Part shown: positions 17,093-28,500 of the stretch, piece by piece
Layout of the letters: each line of letters begins with the position of its first letter
Position numbering within the stretch: the stretch's first letter is position 1
DNA from: Coffea arabica
Taxonomy: Eukaryota; Streptophyta; Magnoliopsida; Gentianales; Rubiaceae
Direction: 5' to 3'
NCBI RefSeq assembly: GCF_036785885.1
Contig: NC_092323.1
Span: 3,822,501-3,886,500, forward strand
Length of the DNA stretch: 64,000 nucleotides
Notes under the pieces: model-generated
The model's input: the letters and a program-made list of their open reading frames with translations, nothing else
Told to the model about the DNA's origin: nothing
The model's database searches: none
Made by a program: the position numbers and the translations under genes

Positions 17093-19172
17093 AGGTGTCC
17101 AATAACTCCTCCGAATCCGAGCTTGACAGAACAGTTTCAGAAACAAGTTGCAGATATCATTAGCAGAAAGTACGGAGAAAAATCAAAGTTCAGCAATCAA
17201 TTTGACATCACATCTTCTGTCCACAAACATCGAAAGTACAATAAAACTGGAAAATAGACAAGAAGTAATTCTCATGCTTTAGTGACCAGATAAAATTCTC
17301 AACCAGACATCACAATGGAATTCAATACATACAAAAGGAAAACAACTCCATTCCCCAACCCAGCAGATAATTCATCATGGATTATGATCAACTTTACCAA
17401 GCTTCAAGCAAAACTGCAGATAATTCATCACCTTGAATTAGTTTCCAAATTTTTGTTCGTAGAAATTAAATGGAGCAAAGCTGGAGATAAACATCTTGGG
17501 CCAAATAAATTAGGCAGCATAACAGAGTAGACAAACCTCTACAGCAGCAGATCAAAGCGGATAAAAGTCTTCCATGTCTTATTTACGTTCGATGCAATTA
17601 AACTTCCATCTAGATAATATACATACTTTCCTGGGTCTTCTCGACTGAGATAATCAAATCATTAACCCAAACTATCATGTTTTCATGCTTGAAAGTGAAG
17701 CAGTAAGTAGCATAAAATTTTCTCAAGATTCTGCTCGCAAGGTAACAACAAATGGTACACATATGCATATAGGGCATATGCCACCAGGTGAAAGAGAGGC
17801 AAAAGCAATTACAAAATCGTGAATAATTGGTATTGGTCTTATCTGTTTTAATCTATAAATGTTCCGTCTCATTTGGAAATGAAATAGGATTTCCAAATTT
17901 CAAACAAATATCCATGAATAAGAGCTGTCTTTCCTTTTGTCTTTTTGTTTTTCAGTTGAGCACAATGAGTGAGACTTATCAAAGGATAGAGTTATAAATG
18001 CTTGAGATGACGAGAATTTTGGCCGCTTGGGGATGGAGATAATACTATAAAATCATACAATTTCACTCATTTTGCTGTGACTAAGGTACAAAATATTTGA
18101 ACCAATAGAACAATTCTATACCAGCAGAAGAAATCAGAGTCCATCGTTGTGGTTTAATAACAATGCATTCCTAGTCAGAAATTACTTCAAACAGTGGATA
18201 GGCATTTTGCAGCACACAAACACAACCACAGAAGCATGCTTACATATACAGATATACTCTATACATGGTGGAAAAGTATACCAAGTTCGCTGGAGAAGGT
18301 TACCGGTTAAGCAGAGTTGCCAGTTCCGGAAAACTGTCTATGGCTGTTTGTTTACTGGATTTGATTGAAACAACTTTGTTTTATCAGAGCTTCCATGCCT
18401 AAGGACCTGCGGGATCGGGATCGGGATCGGGATCGGGGGGGAGTCCGCAACCAATCCTGTTTTCTTTTCTTTTCATTTTGATTTTATTCCTACCTTGGAG
18501 AACGCGATAGCTAGATCGGCATCGCACCACAGTTTGTATACCGTGTAGGAATTATTCCTCTGGCCCGACATTTTTGTTCTTTAAGATCTATTTTCTGTAA
18601 AATTTCCAAAAGGGCTATTCTAGCTCTGCATTCGTTTCGTACTTCTTAAAGCTGTGCTGTGAAGAAAGAAAGAAAATTGATCCTTTTATCTGTCTAAGCA
18701 GGTTTCTTCTTTTATTAATTACTTACTATTAAAATTCGTTGAAACCCAAAAAAAAAAAAAAGAAGTTCCCAAAAGTTTGTATTAAGAGGTTCTCCTCAGA
18801 CGAGCTGAAATTACAAGTCAAAGGCAATTTAGAACGATTTACAACGACCACTGGATCGATCCAACGGTCAGGAGAGATTCATAGGTCTTCTCCGCTTTCA
18901 ATTTCAAAGTTGAAAAATTAATTGTGAAGGAAAATTAATATTCTGCCAGTCATGTACACACCAAAAAAGGGGAAATGAAAAGGAAGAGGGAATTTTTTAT
19001 CGTCTCCCTCTTCAAGACGGAACCCTTTTGGAGAAATGATTACAAAGAACAAACTTTATTTATTTATTTATTTATTTTGGTGTGGATCTTTAATGATTGC
19101 ATTTTTTCTACGACAACTAGGCAACTCCTAGAGAAAGTACAGATTATTAGTAATTTATTGTCACCCAAAACA
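17093..19172. other. Upstream region of the TMEM230-like gene, non-coding
   Basis: The region probably contains a leader intron and the promoter of the TMEM230-like gene, whose first exon I cannot place. A poly(A) run is near 18749 and a TTTA run near 19055. No other gene is supported. Confidence 0.4.
18411..18440. repeat. GGGATC hexanucleotide repeat
   Basis: Four units of GGGATC end in a G run. This is GC-rich simple sequence in otherwise AT-rich DNA, possibly close to the promoter of the TMEM230-like gene. Confidence 0.8.
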
Positions 19173-19507
19173 TATTCCCTCCGTCTCACTTTGATAGTTC
19201 TGATTATTTTTTTACACAGTTTAAGAAAAAATAGTTAACTTTGTTAGAACAATCAATTTAGGTAACTATTTTTCTAAAGTACCCTCACATTAATTAGAAT
19301 ATAACTTTATGGAAACTTGAATTGATAATAAAAAAAAAGAATCAACTCTCATTAAATGGAGTAGGTTTATAGTAACAATAACTTACATTGAATAAGTGTA
19401 TTTTAAAAAAATTAAAATACAATTACATTTTTCAATTGGAAACTATACTATAATTTGAGATAGATGAAAAAGAAAAACAGGACTATTAAAATGGGACGGA
19501 GGGAGTA
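19173..19507. mobile_element. Stowaway-like MITE, copy 1
   Basis: The element is flanked by TA at both ends. The left end reads TTCCCTCCGTCTCACTTTGATAG, and the right end is its near inverse, AATGGGACGGAGGGAG. The CTCCCTCCGTCCCA terminus with TA target duplication is typical of Stowaway (Tc1/mariner) MITEs. It has no coding capacity. Copy 2 lies 265 bp downstream in the same orientation. Confidence 0.85.
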
Positions 19508-19772
19508 ATATAGTAGTTGATCTGCTTCTCATCCAACCTACACCACTTGCGGGTTGCTTGCAAATAATTGGGGCTGCGACAATTTACGTTGGATTCACTG
19601 ACTGAGAGCGAAGGCCCACCACCATGCACGGAATGAATTATTCCTTGTTAATCACTCCTTGTCCAAAATAATGGCCTACTTTTCTATGTAGCCTGAGCTC
19701 TCCACAACGGCGTTCCCTAGGATTCTTTCGTTTCTAACCTACCGGGATTGATACAGTTACTGAGAAAAATAA

Positions 19773-20103
19773 TACTCCCTCTGTCCCACTTTAATATTTC
19801 TGATTCTTTTTTCACACAGTTTAATAAAAAGAACTTTGTTGGAACAATCAATATAGGTGGATATTTTTCTAAAATACCCTCACATTAATTAGAGTACAAC
19901 TTTATGGGAACTTGAATTGATGGTAAAAAAAAGAATCAACTCTCATTAGATGGGGTAGGTTTTTAGTAACAACAACTTACATTGAATACAACTACATTTT
20001 AGGAACATTAAAATACAACTACATTTTTCAATTGAAAAATAGACTACAATTTGGGACAGACGAAAAAGGAAAACGTGACTATCAAAGTGGGACGGAGGGA
20101 ATA
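19773..20103. mobile_element. Stowaway-like MITE, copy 2
   Basis: The left end CTCCCTCTGTCCCACTTTAATA follows TA, and the right end GTGGGACGGAGGGAA precedes TA. The interior matches copy 1 over nearly its whole length (shared stretches include CCTCACATTAATTAGA and AAAGAATCAACTCTCATTA), with scattered changes and small indels. It has no coding capacity. Confidence 0.87.
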
Positions 20104-20198
20104 AGAAAAAGTAAAGAACTAGGCTTTATTTCTTTGTAAAGTTGATATACAACTCATAACATGAAATTGTTTTATTTATAGAGATCAAAACAATTTCA

Positions 20199-20285
20199 TT
20201 AACTATTCCACTAATTCCACTAGCTACTTCATTAATTCCACTAACTACTCCATTGACTCCACTGATTCTACTAACTCCGCTAATT
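20199..20285. repeat. Degenerate short tandem repeat (ATTCCACTA-type)
   Basis: Variants of ATTCCACTA and ACTCCACT recur every 9-18 bases across this stretch. The array is decayed and no function is apparent. Confidence 0.6.
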
Positions 20286-21053
20286 AGGTAGAACAAAACA
20301 AATAAATATGATCAATTGAAAACAAGTGAATATTTCTAAGAAGAATGAGGAGAGTCAAACTGAACTTGTATGCGCCAGACAAGTGCACTGACTATTACAA
20401 ATTTTTTATGTCAAGAGTTTTAGAATATTTTAATTTTTTTTATTATATGGTAACATCTAATCTAATCTATTCCTACTTTAACCTACACTTAGAATAAGTG
20501 ACCCAACGGCACACTATGCATTCGTATGAATTTAGAAGAAGCCACGTATAATTGTATATTGATAGGAGTTCAACATTTGAACCTTGACCACCTACTCTAC
20601 CAAGATTTAAATTTTTTTATGATGACCAACTGTCCTTGTTATTTTAGAATATTATAATTGATCACAAAGTTTTGCACGTAAAACTGGTACAATTTTAAAT
20701 GCTCCATGATGTGTGCACTGGGAGAACCACGTGACATCAGTAGAGGGTTGAAAAGTAACTTGCCAAAACCACCAATTTTGGGAACAAACATGAACAGATG
20801 ATAACAAAAAAATCCGAATGTCTGAAAATATAACAAATTGAACACTTTTCACTTGTTATACAGAAATTTCTAAAATCCAAAAAGATATGGATTTTGAGTA
20901 AATAAAAACTAATGTAATTTGATTTACCAGAAAACTTATACGGGGCAGGCTTTGTAAGAAAATAGTAGTATCAATAACAGCAGAAACACAATAGGCCAAC
21001 GCTGCTTATAAATGCGGGGGGAGAACTTCAGAGCTTAAAGATAGAAAAAAAAA

Positions 21054-22637
21054 GGGCAAATTATCTAATTGGCCCTTTAACTCTTTGTCTAGGTAAAATT
21101 AAGCCCCTCATCTATTTTTTGCTGACTTTAAACCCTCGAACTTGTAAAATGGGAAATCCGTGGCCCTTTTAGCCAGTTTCTCCGGTTTTGCAACCGGATG
21201 ACCAATTCACACGAACGCCATGTGCTTCTTTCAAGGGCATTTTTGTCCTCATATTCTAAGCAAAAAGGGCACACATAGTCCACCTTTCTATTTGATTTCC
21301 CTCACCTCCCTTACTCTTCCCTGCGCAACCCCCACGCAATCCCATGGCCGTCTCTGTCACATTCTCGGGGATTGCTTCCAAATTCTGCACATCTAACAAA
21401 ACCTCCCAGTCCAAATTCCTAGATACATCTGCACTCTCCTCCCGAGCCATCACCGGCATGTCATCATCATCCAGAAACATGCTCAGAAACCTCTCTCTCA
21501 TCAACTGCTTCATCCACTTCCTCCCACTCAAAATCCTCATTAACTTCTCTATGATCCTCAATCTGAAAAGAATCCCAACAGAGCCTAAGGCTTGGATAAT
21601 CATCACCCTCACTTATATCATCATCGTCAGCACTAAAATCAATCTCAACGTCATGGTTTATATCAGAATCCGATTCCGACCCGATATCCACGACTCGCAA
21701 CCCGGTTACAAAATGGTCCCCACCCTCAAAATTTTCAGCTACGAACCCTGAATTTTCCACATTTGCCAAAGTGGGCTCTCCGAGAAACCCTAGATTCAGA
21801 TCAAGATCCAAATGGGTCGGCTCCATTCCGTCGTTTCCTTCATGAATCCTGAAATTCGGGTCAGCATCGGAAATCTCCGGGTCAATCACCACACAGGTTG
21901 TGGAGGACAATTGGGACTGCTCAACTCGTTGGTGCAGGAGGTCCATAACGAAATTCACCTGATTCTCGCGGTCGAAAAAATCAGCGCTGGTGACAACCGA
22001 TTCGGGCTCCGACACGATGTCGCTGGGGGGATCAACCAATAGCATCGAAATCGGAAGACCAGTAGGGATCGAGATGATGGCGGTGGGGATGGGTTTGATG
22101 ATGAGAAAAATCTACTTCTTCAATGACGTCGTCTAGGCCGTCATCGTCCTGGTGGAGTCTGAGTAGTTGAAGCAACGTCGTCTCAGCCATTCTGTTTCAG
22201 CGGGGTGGGGAGAGTAGGAGGAATAAAAATGAGAAAGGAAACACCTTTTTTTCGAAAATTATTTTTTATCTAAAAATTCTCATCTTTTTGCGTTTTCTTT
22301 TGTTTGATATTCTACGGCATGGGGCAAGGGGGTAGGTGATCAGCAATTTCCCCTTTTATTTTCTCTCTCTTTTTGACTAAAAATGAGCACTTTTCCAGCT
22401 TCCTTCGGTGGATTATGTGTGCCCTTTTTGCTTAGAATATGAGGACAAAAATGCCCTTGAAAGAAGCACATGGCGTTCGTGTGAATTGGTCATCCGGTTG
22501 CAAAACCGGAGAAACTGGCTAAAAGGGCCATGGATTTCCCATTTTACAAGTTCGAGGGCTTAAAGTCAGCAAAAAATAGATGAGGGGCTTAATTTTACCT
22601 AGATAAAGAGTTAAAGGGCCAATTGGATAATTTGCCC
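21054..22637. mobile_element. Pack-MULE: Mutator-like element carrying a host gene fragment
   Basis: Long terminal inverted repeats of 231 bp lie at 21054-21284 and 22407-22637. They begin GGGCAAATTATC and are nearly identical in inverse, with a handful of mismatches over their length. Outside each end is a run of nine or more A, consistent with the 9-bp target duplication of Mutator elements (21045-21053 and 22638-22646). There is no transposase. The 1.1 kb interior is GC-richer than its surroundings and holds a fragment of a RING-type E3 ligase gene on the minus strand. The element would depend on an autonomous MULE elsewhere in the genome. The close match of the two repeats suggests recent movement. 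Confidence 0.9.
21285..22190 (-). pseudogene. Captured 5' fragment of a RING-type E3 ubiquitin ligase gene
   Basis: The minus strand reads MAETTLLQLLRLHQDDDG from 22190, then SEPESVVTSADFFDRENQVN, THLDLDLNLGFLGEP, SESDSDINHDVEID, LRLCWDSF, NEDFEWEEVDEAVDEREV, MFLDDDD and NLDWEVLLDVQNLE. From memory, this order of acidic blocks is the N-terminal half of a plant RING E3 ligase family (RING1/CIP8-like). Two frame changes break it: one near 22035, just after DFDAIG, and one near 21480, after DEREV. The sequence runs into the left repeat before any RING domain, so even unbroken it could not be a ligase. It could still be transcribed from TIR promoters and yield small RNAs against the parent gene; that is inference. 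Confidence 0.75.
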
Positions 22638-22879
22638 AAAAAAAAAATTGATGGATTATCACGCGTTATGCGCAATAATTATCGTGCATTTGTTTATTTG
22701 GAAAAAGATGTACTACAAAAAGGCAGGGTCTAGCCCAAAGCAACCCAACCATGTCCATGTGATTCATTTCTGGTGATTCTTGGGAAGTTAGCTTAATAAT
22801 GGATCACATCACATGGTTCATTTCTTTTGTGCACGTCTCCAATAACACACTACTATTGTTAAGCATTTTGACGACTCTT

Positions 22880-23110
22880 ATTTATTTAAAGGTGCAATCG
22901 AGCTCAATTATTATACTACTCAAATTCAACACAAGTTATAAAAACTCATGTTAGAGATCGAACTCATCAAACTCTTGAAAGTCAAATTCAAGTTCGAATT
23001 TGATTTTATTTTGTCTTATTCGAGTTCCAGTTCAGATAAATCGAATTTAATTGAGTCTAATCAAACTTAAGAAATATAAATTTATATTTTATATGATTTT
23101 AAATAAGGGA
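22880..23110. repeat. Diverged AT-rich repeat with GAGCTC/TTCGAA motifs
   Basis: Words such as ATCGAGCTCAA, AAGTTCGAATTTG and TCGAGTTCCAG recur on both strands. Related words occur at 30690-30980, suggesting an old MITE family, but clear ends are missing in both copies. Confidence 0.25.
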
Positions 23111-23177
23111 CAAAACAGGCATTAGGAGTAGATTAGCACATATGGTGTCGATTTACAAAAAAATAAAAAAAAATAAA

Positions 23178-23303
23178 AGAGAGAGAGAGAGAGAGCTAGA
23201 GTAGGAAGTTTTTGCATTTATAATAGTAGAACAGAGTAATTAAAACAAACATCCAAAGATATCATGGTGATGCACCCTTGTTATATATATATATATATAT
23301 ATA
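23178..23303. repeat. GA and TA microsatellites
   Basis: A (GA)9 tract is at 23178-23195 and a (TA)11 tract at 23282-23303. They lie 0.4-0.5 kb upstream of the presumed promoter of the EDR2-like gene. Confidence 0.85.
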
Positions 23304-23683
23304 AAGTAAGAAAAAGGTTGCAAATAAGTGGATGGTATAGGCTTGAAATATCATCATAAAAGCAAAAGTAATGACGTGGGCATGACGACGGAGACGGAGG
23401 CAACGATCAAGGTTGCGAGGAACCGTCACCGATCCCGCTTTCCCACCCCTTTTGTTTTCTTCCTTATTTTTTTCTCTTCTTTATTTTTTTGATGTTCGGA
23501 TAATATTCATCCTATAATTTTTTTTTATATTTAAAATGATATTTAATTTCTCTAAATACTGATTAAAAAAATAATAACGACAAATTCATCGTGACATTGA
23601 AACAACAGTTGAAAAAGGAGCTGAAGGAAGGACGTCCTTGTCCTCCTCCCCGCATCGCACCTCCGCCTCTCTCTCATTCTGCC

Positions 23684-23690
23684 TATATAA
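23684..23690 (+). promoter_or_regulatory. Possible TATA box of the EDR2-like gene
   Basis: TATATAA follows a C/T-rich stretch and precedes a long leader. The distance to the ATG (1.86 kb) requires leader introns, for which there is support near the ATG. Confidence 0.35.
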
Positions 23691-23714
23691 TACTTGTCGC
23701 GCTATTAATTCGTA

Positions 23715-25550
23715 AATGTTCATGTATATTGTATATACGTGTACATCATATATTATTATATATATCCAAAAAATACGTATCTATTTCACAAGGGGGAGTT
23801 AGGATCCGACTCCGTCACCGTCCCCGTCGGACCCCCACCATTGCAGCTCTCCCTCTCCCCGTCCGGTCATTGCTCCTTTTTTTTGTCTTTGGTCGTATCG
23901 GAGTGCGAGAGGGAGGGAGGTTCACGGCTCAGGGCTGTTTTTTCCTTGCATTTCTTCCCCCCAAGGTCCCCACTTTTTCTTATTCCAAAGCGAATCATAA
24001 AATGAAAGTACTATCTATGTATTTTGTACATTTTGATTTGTGCAGCAGTACAATTTTATGCGTCCACTCAGTCGATTTTTCTTGAGCTAAGATATGTCTA
24101 GTATTGGTGATTCATTTTCTTTTAATTTTGTTACGTTTAGTTGTAATGCCTGCTTCTTCTTCTTTGAATTTTAATATAAACTCCACGCATTTGCCGTTTA
24201 TTTATTTTTTCTTGTTGTTGCATCAGAAGCTCAATTGCCGTTAGTTTTAATTCCCGTCGTGTTGTTTGTTAAACCCCCCCCCCCCCTCTCTTCTTTTTGT
24301 TAAATGCTCTGATTTTGCATTGATAATTTTTCCTGTTTCGAGTCAGAGAATGGAATTGATTTGATTTATTTATTTATTTAGTTGTTGGATACGACATTTT
24401 CGTTTTATATTATCGTGTCTGTATGGAATATGCAGTGTATTTTCCTGCACAAACTCCCACCATCTTTATCGTTAGCCTTTTTTCTTTTCAAATTTTGTCC
24501 TGTTTTGTTCATTGGATGTGCAACTACTTTCCTCTTTTCTATCAAATATATGCGATTTTCTGTTTGATAGTGAACTCAACAAGGTCATGTTCATTCTATT
24601 CATCTATTGGCGATTTTTTCTTTCTCTCTCTCCTTTTTTTTTTTCTAAACAGGCAACTATAAACTCAACTGATTCTTTACATATTGGGCTGTACCTAGAC
24701 TATTAAAGTTTCCAGTTTTACTTTGGAGTTTTTCATTCGTCTTTAATGCCATCATCCAAGCGTATATTCACAATAACAAGTCTGCTTTATCAACAATATG
24801 CAGTCCCATTTGTATATTTATAAATTTCTTTGCAAATTGATTTGGAATGGCCGATTTCAACTTGTTGATCCATGACATGTTGAATTCAAATCTTCTTCTT
24901 TGCAGCCTCTTTATTAAGTGTACTTGAAATTGTAGAAAGTCATGGGAGGATTCTTACTTCGTCGCTGATCCATTTGCCAGCCTTTTTCCAGTTACAGTCT
25001 CAGTGATTTTACTGGAGATGCTTGCTTTTTGCTAAGGTACAATCAAGTCCCATATGATCCAGCAATATTTAGTTGACAATCCATTTGTTCATGGCTAATT
25101 TAAAAACTGATCTCACGTCAATTACTAGAGTTTAGACTCCTTAAAGTACGTGTTACCCGTGCCATATTTTCTTTTTTCTGAGTTTTTGAGTCTTACCATA
25201 AAGTTTCATTCCTAAGTGATACTTTCCTCATGCAGAGATAAACCTGTGGCAAATTTGATGTCTTGCTGACCAATACTTATTTAGCATATATTTTCAGATT
25301 ATGGCCTGAATTGCATTTATCCCTTACCACTTTTTCATGTCTTAACTTCAAAAAGTAACACTTTCCAGGTTTTAAGTATATCTACATGTTTATTATTCTC
25401 CATGGATTCTCATTGTCTGTTTTTTTCGGAGCCTGCGGCTACATTGTGTGTCACAGTGTCAGTTACATTGTTTGTAATTTGTTGTTGCAGTACTTGTTGG
25501 TCAGGTTGGCATCATAATTGTTGTAACTTCCTTTTGACTCAGTTTTCATT
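23715..25550 (+). other. Long spliced leader region of the EDR2-like gene
   Basis: No coding potential is seen. The last leader exon probably begins after TTGTTGCAG at 25490 and runs into the ATG at 25551. Upstream is a GC-richer block (23800-23960) that may be the first non-coding exon, then T-rich intron-like DNA with a C14 run near 24276. Many ATGs occur and would have to be spliced out. Confidence 0.45.
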
Positions 25551-28500
25551 ATGGGTGCTTGTGTGTCAACTCCATCCCATAACATTAAGGCCCGGAGGAG
25601 ACCTTATTATCGGCCAAGAAAACATAAAGGGAAGCTTTCTAATAATGTAGCAGATGGGATTCGAAAAAGGAACAGTGATGCTCGAGTAGCAGATTTTTCA
25701 CTTAGTGAGTTTGTTCACACAACCACTACCTGCAGGAGATCTGAGGTTTCTAATGCGACATTCCATCTTACTCAGTTGCAGTGGCACCATAGTCAAGTTG
25801 ATGCTAATGGTATGCTTTAAAATATATGGCAAACCTTAGTAAAAGTTTTGGATATGAACACAATACCTAGGCGTATACACCTTTATCAAAGCTAAATAGA
25901 CACTATGTAATTTTATTGCATTGGATGCCTGATAGGAGGTAGAACTGTATCTTATTGAGGGACTGTTACGGGTATCCATGGTAATTAGTTGAAGGTGAGA
26001 AGAGAAACTAGCTAGTTTACTGAAATCACATAGAGTTATTCATCTGTTATGGTGATGGGAGACTTCAGATATATTATCGTGTGACAGGAATAGTAGAAGA
26101 AATGGTGCTAGAGTATCTTATGCATTTTTCTTATAGCATTTTAATAATTTTGTTTATCAACATATGTGAGCATGGGCTCATTGATGGTTTCTTCCTTCTT
26201 CTTAGTTTGACATAGTAGTTGTTAAACACTATCTGCCGAAGGATATGTAGCTTAAAAAATTAAAAGTAACCAAGATATCCATGTACTTGCAGTTATTTGT
26301 CACGAAGATGCATGGTTTGACACACTCAGCATTCTGGACTCAGATTCCGATGATGACTTTAGCAGTGTTCATGGAGGTAATGGATATTTATCATATGGTT
26401 GAGACTATCCCAAGTCATTCTCTTATGTTAATTTAAGTCCCCTCTTTTCAAGTGTTGACACATTATCTAGGTCTATGTTCCTATCTAAAGTTTTAATAAT
26501 AAAGGTAAAGCTTTCATCTTTATTTTTCTGACAAGTGGCTGAAGCAAAAGGTACTATAGCATATACAGAGTCTTTGTTCCTTGTAAACGATCTATATTTT
26601 GTATCATTTTGATAATAAGAAAATGAAAAGAAGAAAGTTTGCTAATCTTACGCCTTTTAAGGAAGCTGCTTCTACAAAGCACACCCATCATCAAACTTTA
26701 GTTGAAATAGCTTTTCGTAGTACAAAATAAGGATTCTTTTGTGTATTTGTGTATAGACATGCATCTAAGACACAATTAAGACATTCTTGTTTACCTTGAA
26801 GCCCATTTCTTAAGGCAGTAGGAGTTGTAAATAGTGGCTTGCCAATGAGGAGTACATTGAGAACAATTTAGTATTAGTGCATTTTAATCTTTACCTTTTT
26901 AAAGTAAAATTTTGTTTTGGTACTAGTTTTGATTCAAGTACTTAACACCAGGTAAAGAATTGTCAAAGAGATTGGGGCTGCAAGTGTAATTGTTTGGCAA
27001 ATCAACTTTTATGGGGAAATCTATTGTTTTCAACTACAGAAGAAATATCATGTTCCTCGTTATCAGATACCATTAACTCAACTAGGTTCTGAGACCTGTA
27101 CCTATCTCCTCCTCTTTTTCAGATCTCAGTGCTCACCGAGACATGGTGTGTTGCTTTAGCTGTTTATGCTATCTGTAACATATTTTCCATAGCTCCACGA
27201 CTTACCATAGTATACGTTTGGATCATTTTACTGACACTGTTTCGGTAAAAAATAAACATAGAATATGTCTTTAAGTGGTAATGCAGTATTTCATTCGTTA
27301 ATTTAGCTAAGGAGCCTTACTTTTATTTTTGTATTTTGTCTCATCTGCAGACGTTTTACCTATCAAATCCAGTGGACAAGTGCTTCAGTACGAAACTTCA
27401 TCATGCTTTATGGATAGCAAGTGCACATACAAAGAATACCATGAAAGATATTTGAAAATAGATAATGGTAAGTCAGAGAAGCGCATGAGCATAGATGGAG
27501 TCAAGGAGCCAAACAAATATGCACTTGTAAGCACTCAAGGGTATGAACTGCCATGCTTAGCACAGACTGAAGAGCTTGGAACCAAAAGGAAGAAACTGTT
27601 AGATCGTGCTTATGGAAGCTTTAGTGGTTTAAAAGAGGATAAGCATGAAATGGAGGAGAAAACCCAAGAGCACATGTTGAAGTCTGTTTTACCTAGACTT
27701 GTCTCTTCTGTAAGCTTCAATGACAAGATCATCACTGGATTAAGTGCACATCCACAGTCTCAAAGAAAGAAATCTACCGTTATTAGGCTCTCTATAAAGA
27801 GGACATCTGTTGATGGAGAAGAACCGAATGAATTCTGTAAGTATCTTACGCAAAGACTTAAAATAGTATGATCAGTGTTGGAAATCTCTTTGTGGTATAT
27901 CCTGATACTTTTATTACGAAATAAAATTTCATGAGTCCATACTTCTCTTCAATTGCCTTTGTTTTATGAGATTGTTATTTAGCATTGTGATGTAAAGATG
28001 AATATGGTGAATTCGAACCCATAAGCTTATATTCTCCCCAATTAGTTGTACATGATTTTCATTCACTAGGATGTGGTAATTTGTTGTGGTTCTATCCTTA
28101 GTAGCATCAGTAAAAAATTTCTGTTGTATAGGATTCTAATAAGCATTCTTTTGTCGTAGGTGAATCCAAAAAGTATCTTTATCGCCCCAGAGCAGGACTT
28201 CTAATCCCATGTTGTACAGAAGAGAAACCAACTTTAGGAAGTTGGTCAGTGATAGAACCCTCAAAATTTTCGCTCCGCGGTGAAAGTTATTTTAAGTACG
28301 GTGTTGCCTCAAATCCACTGACCTTTATAAATCTTCATTCTTCATTCTCCTTACATTTAACAGATAAATGCCCTTTCAATTACTATTGCAGAGACAAGAA
28401 GAAATGCCCTGCTCCAAATTATTGTCCATATACTCCAATTGGTGTTGATTTATTTGCGTGTCCCAAGAAGATTAACCACATTGCCCAGCACTTGGAGCTT

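Noticed and set aside
20639-20852. Minus-strand frames of 66-68 codons
   Set aside because: AT-rich, Phe/Leu-rich chance frames with no splice or family support.
21344-22042. Plus-strand open frames inside the Pack-MULE
   Set aside because: They are antisense to the captured ligase fragment, and their composition is explained by it.
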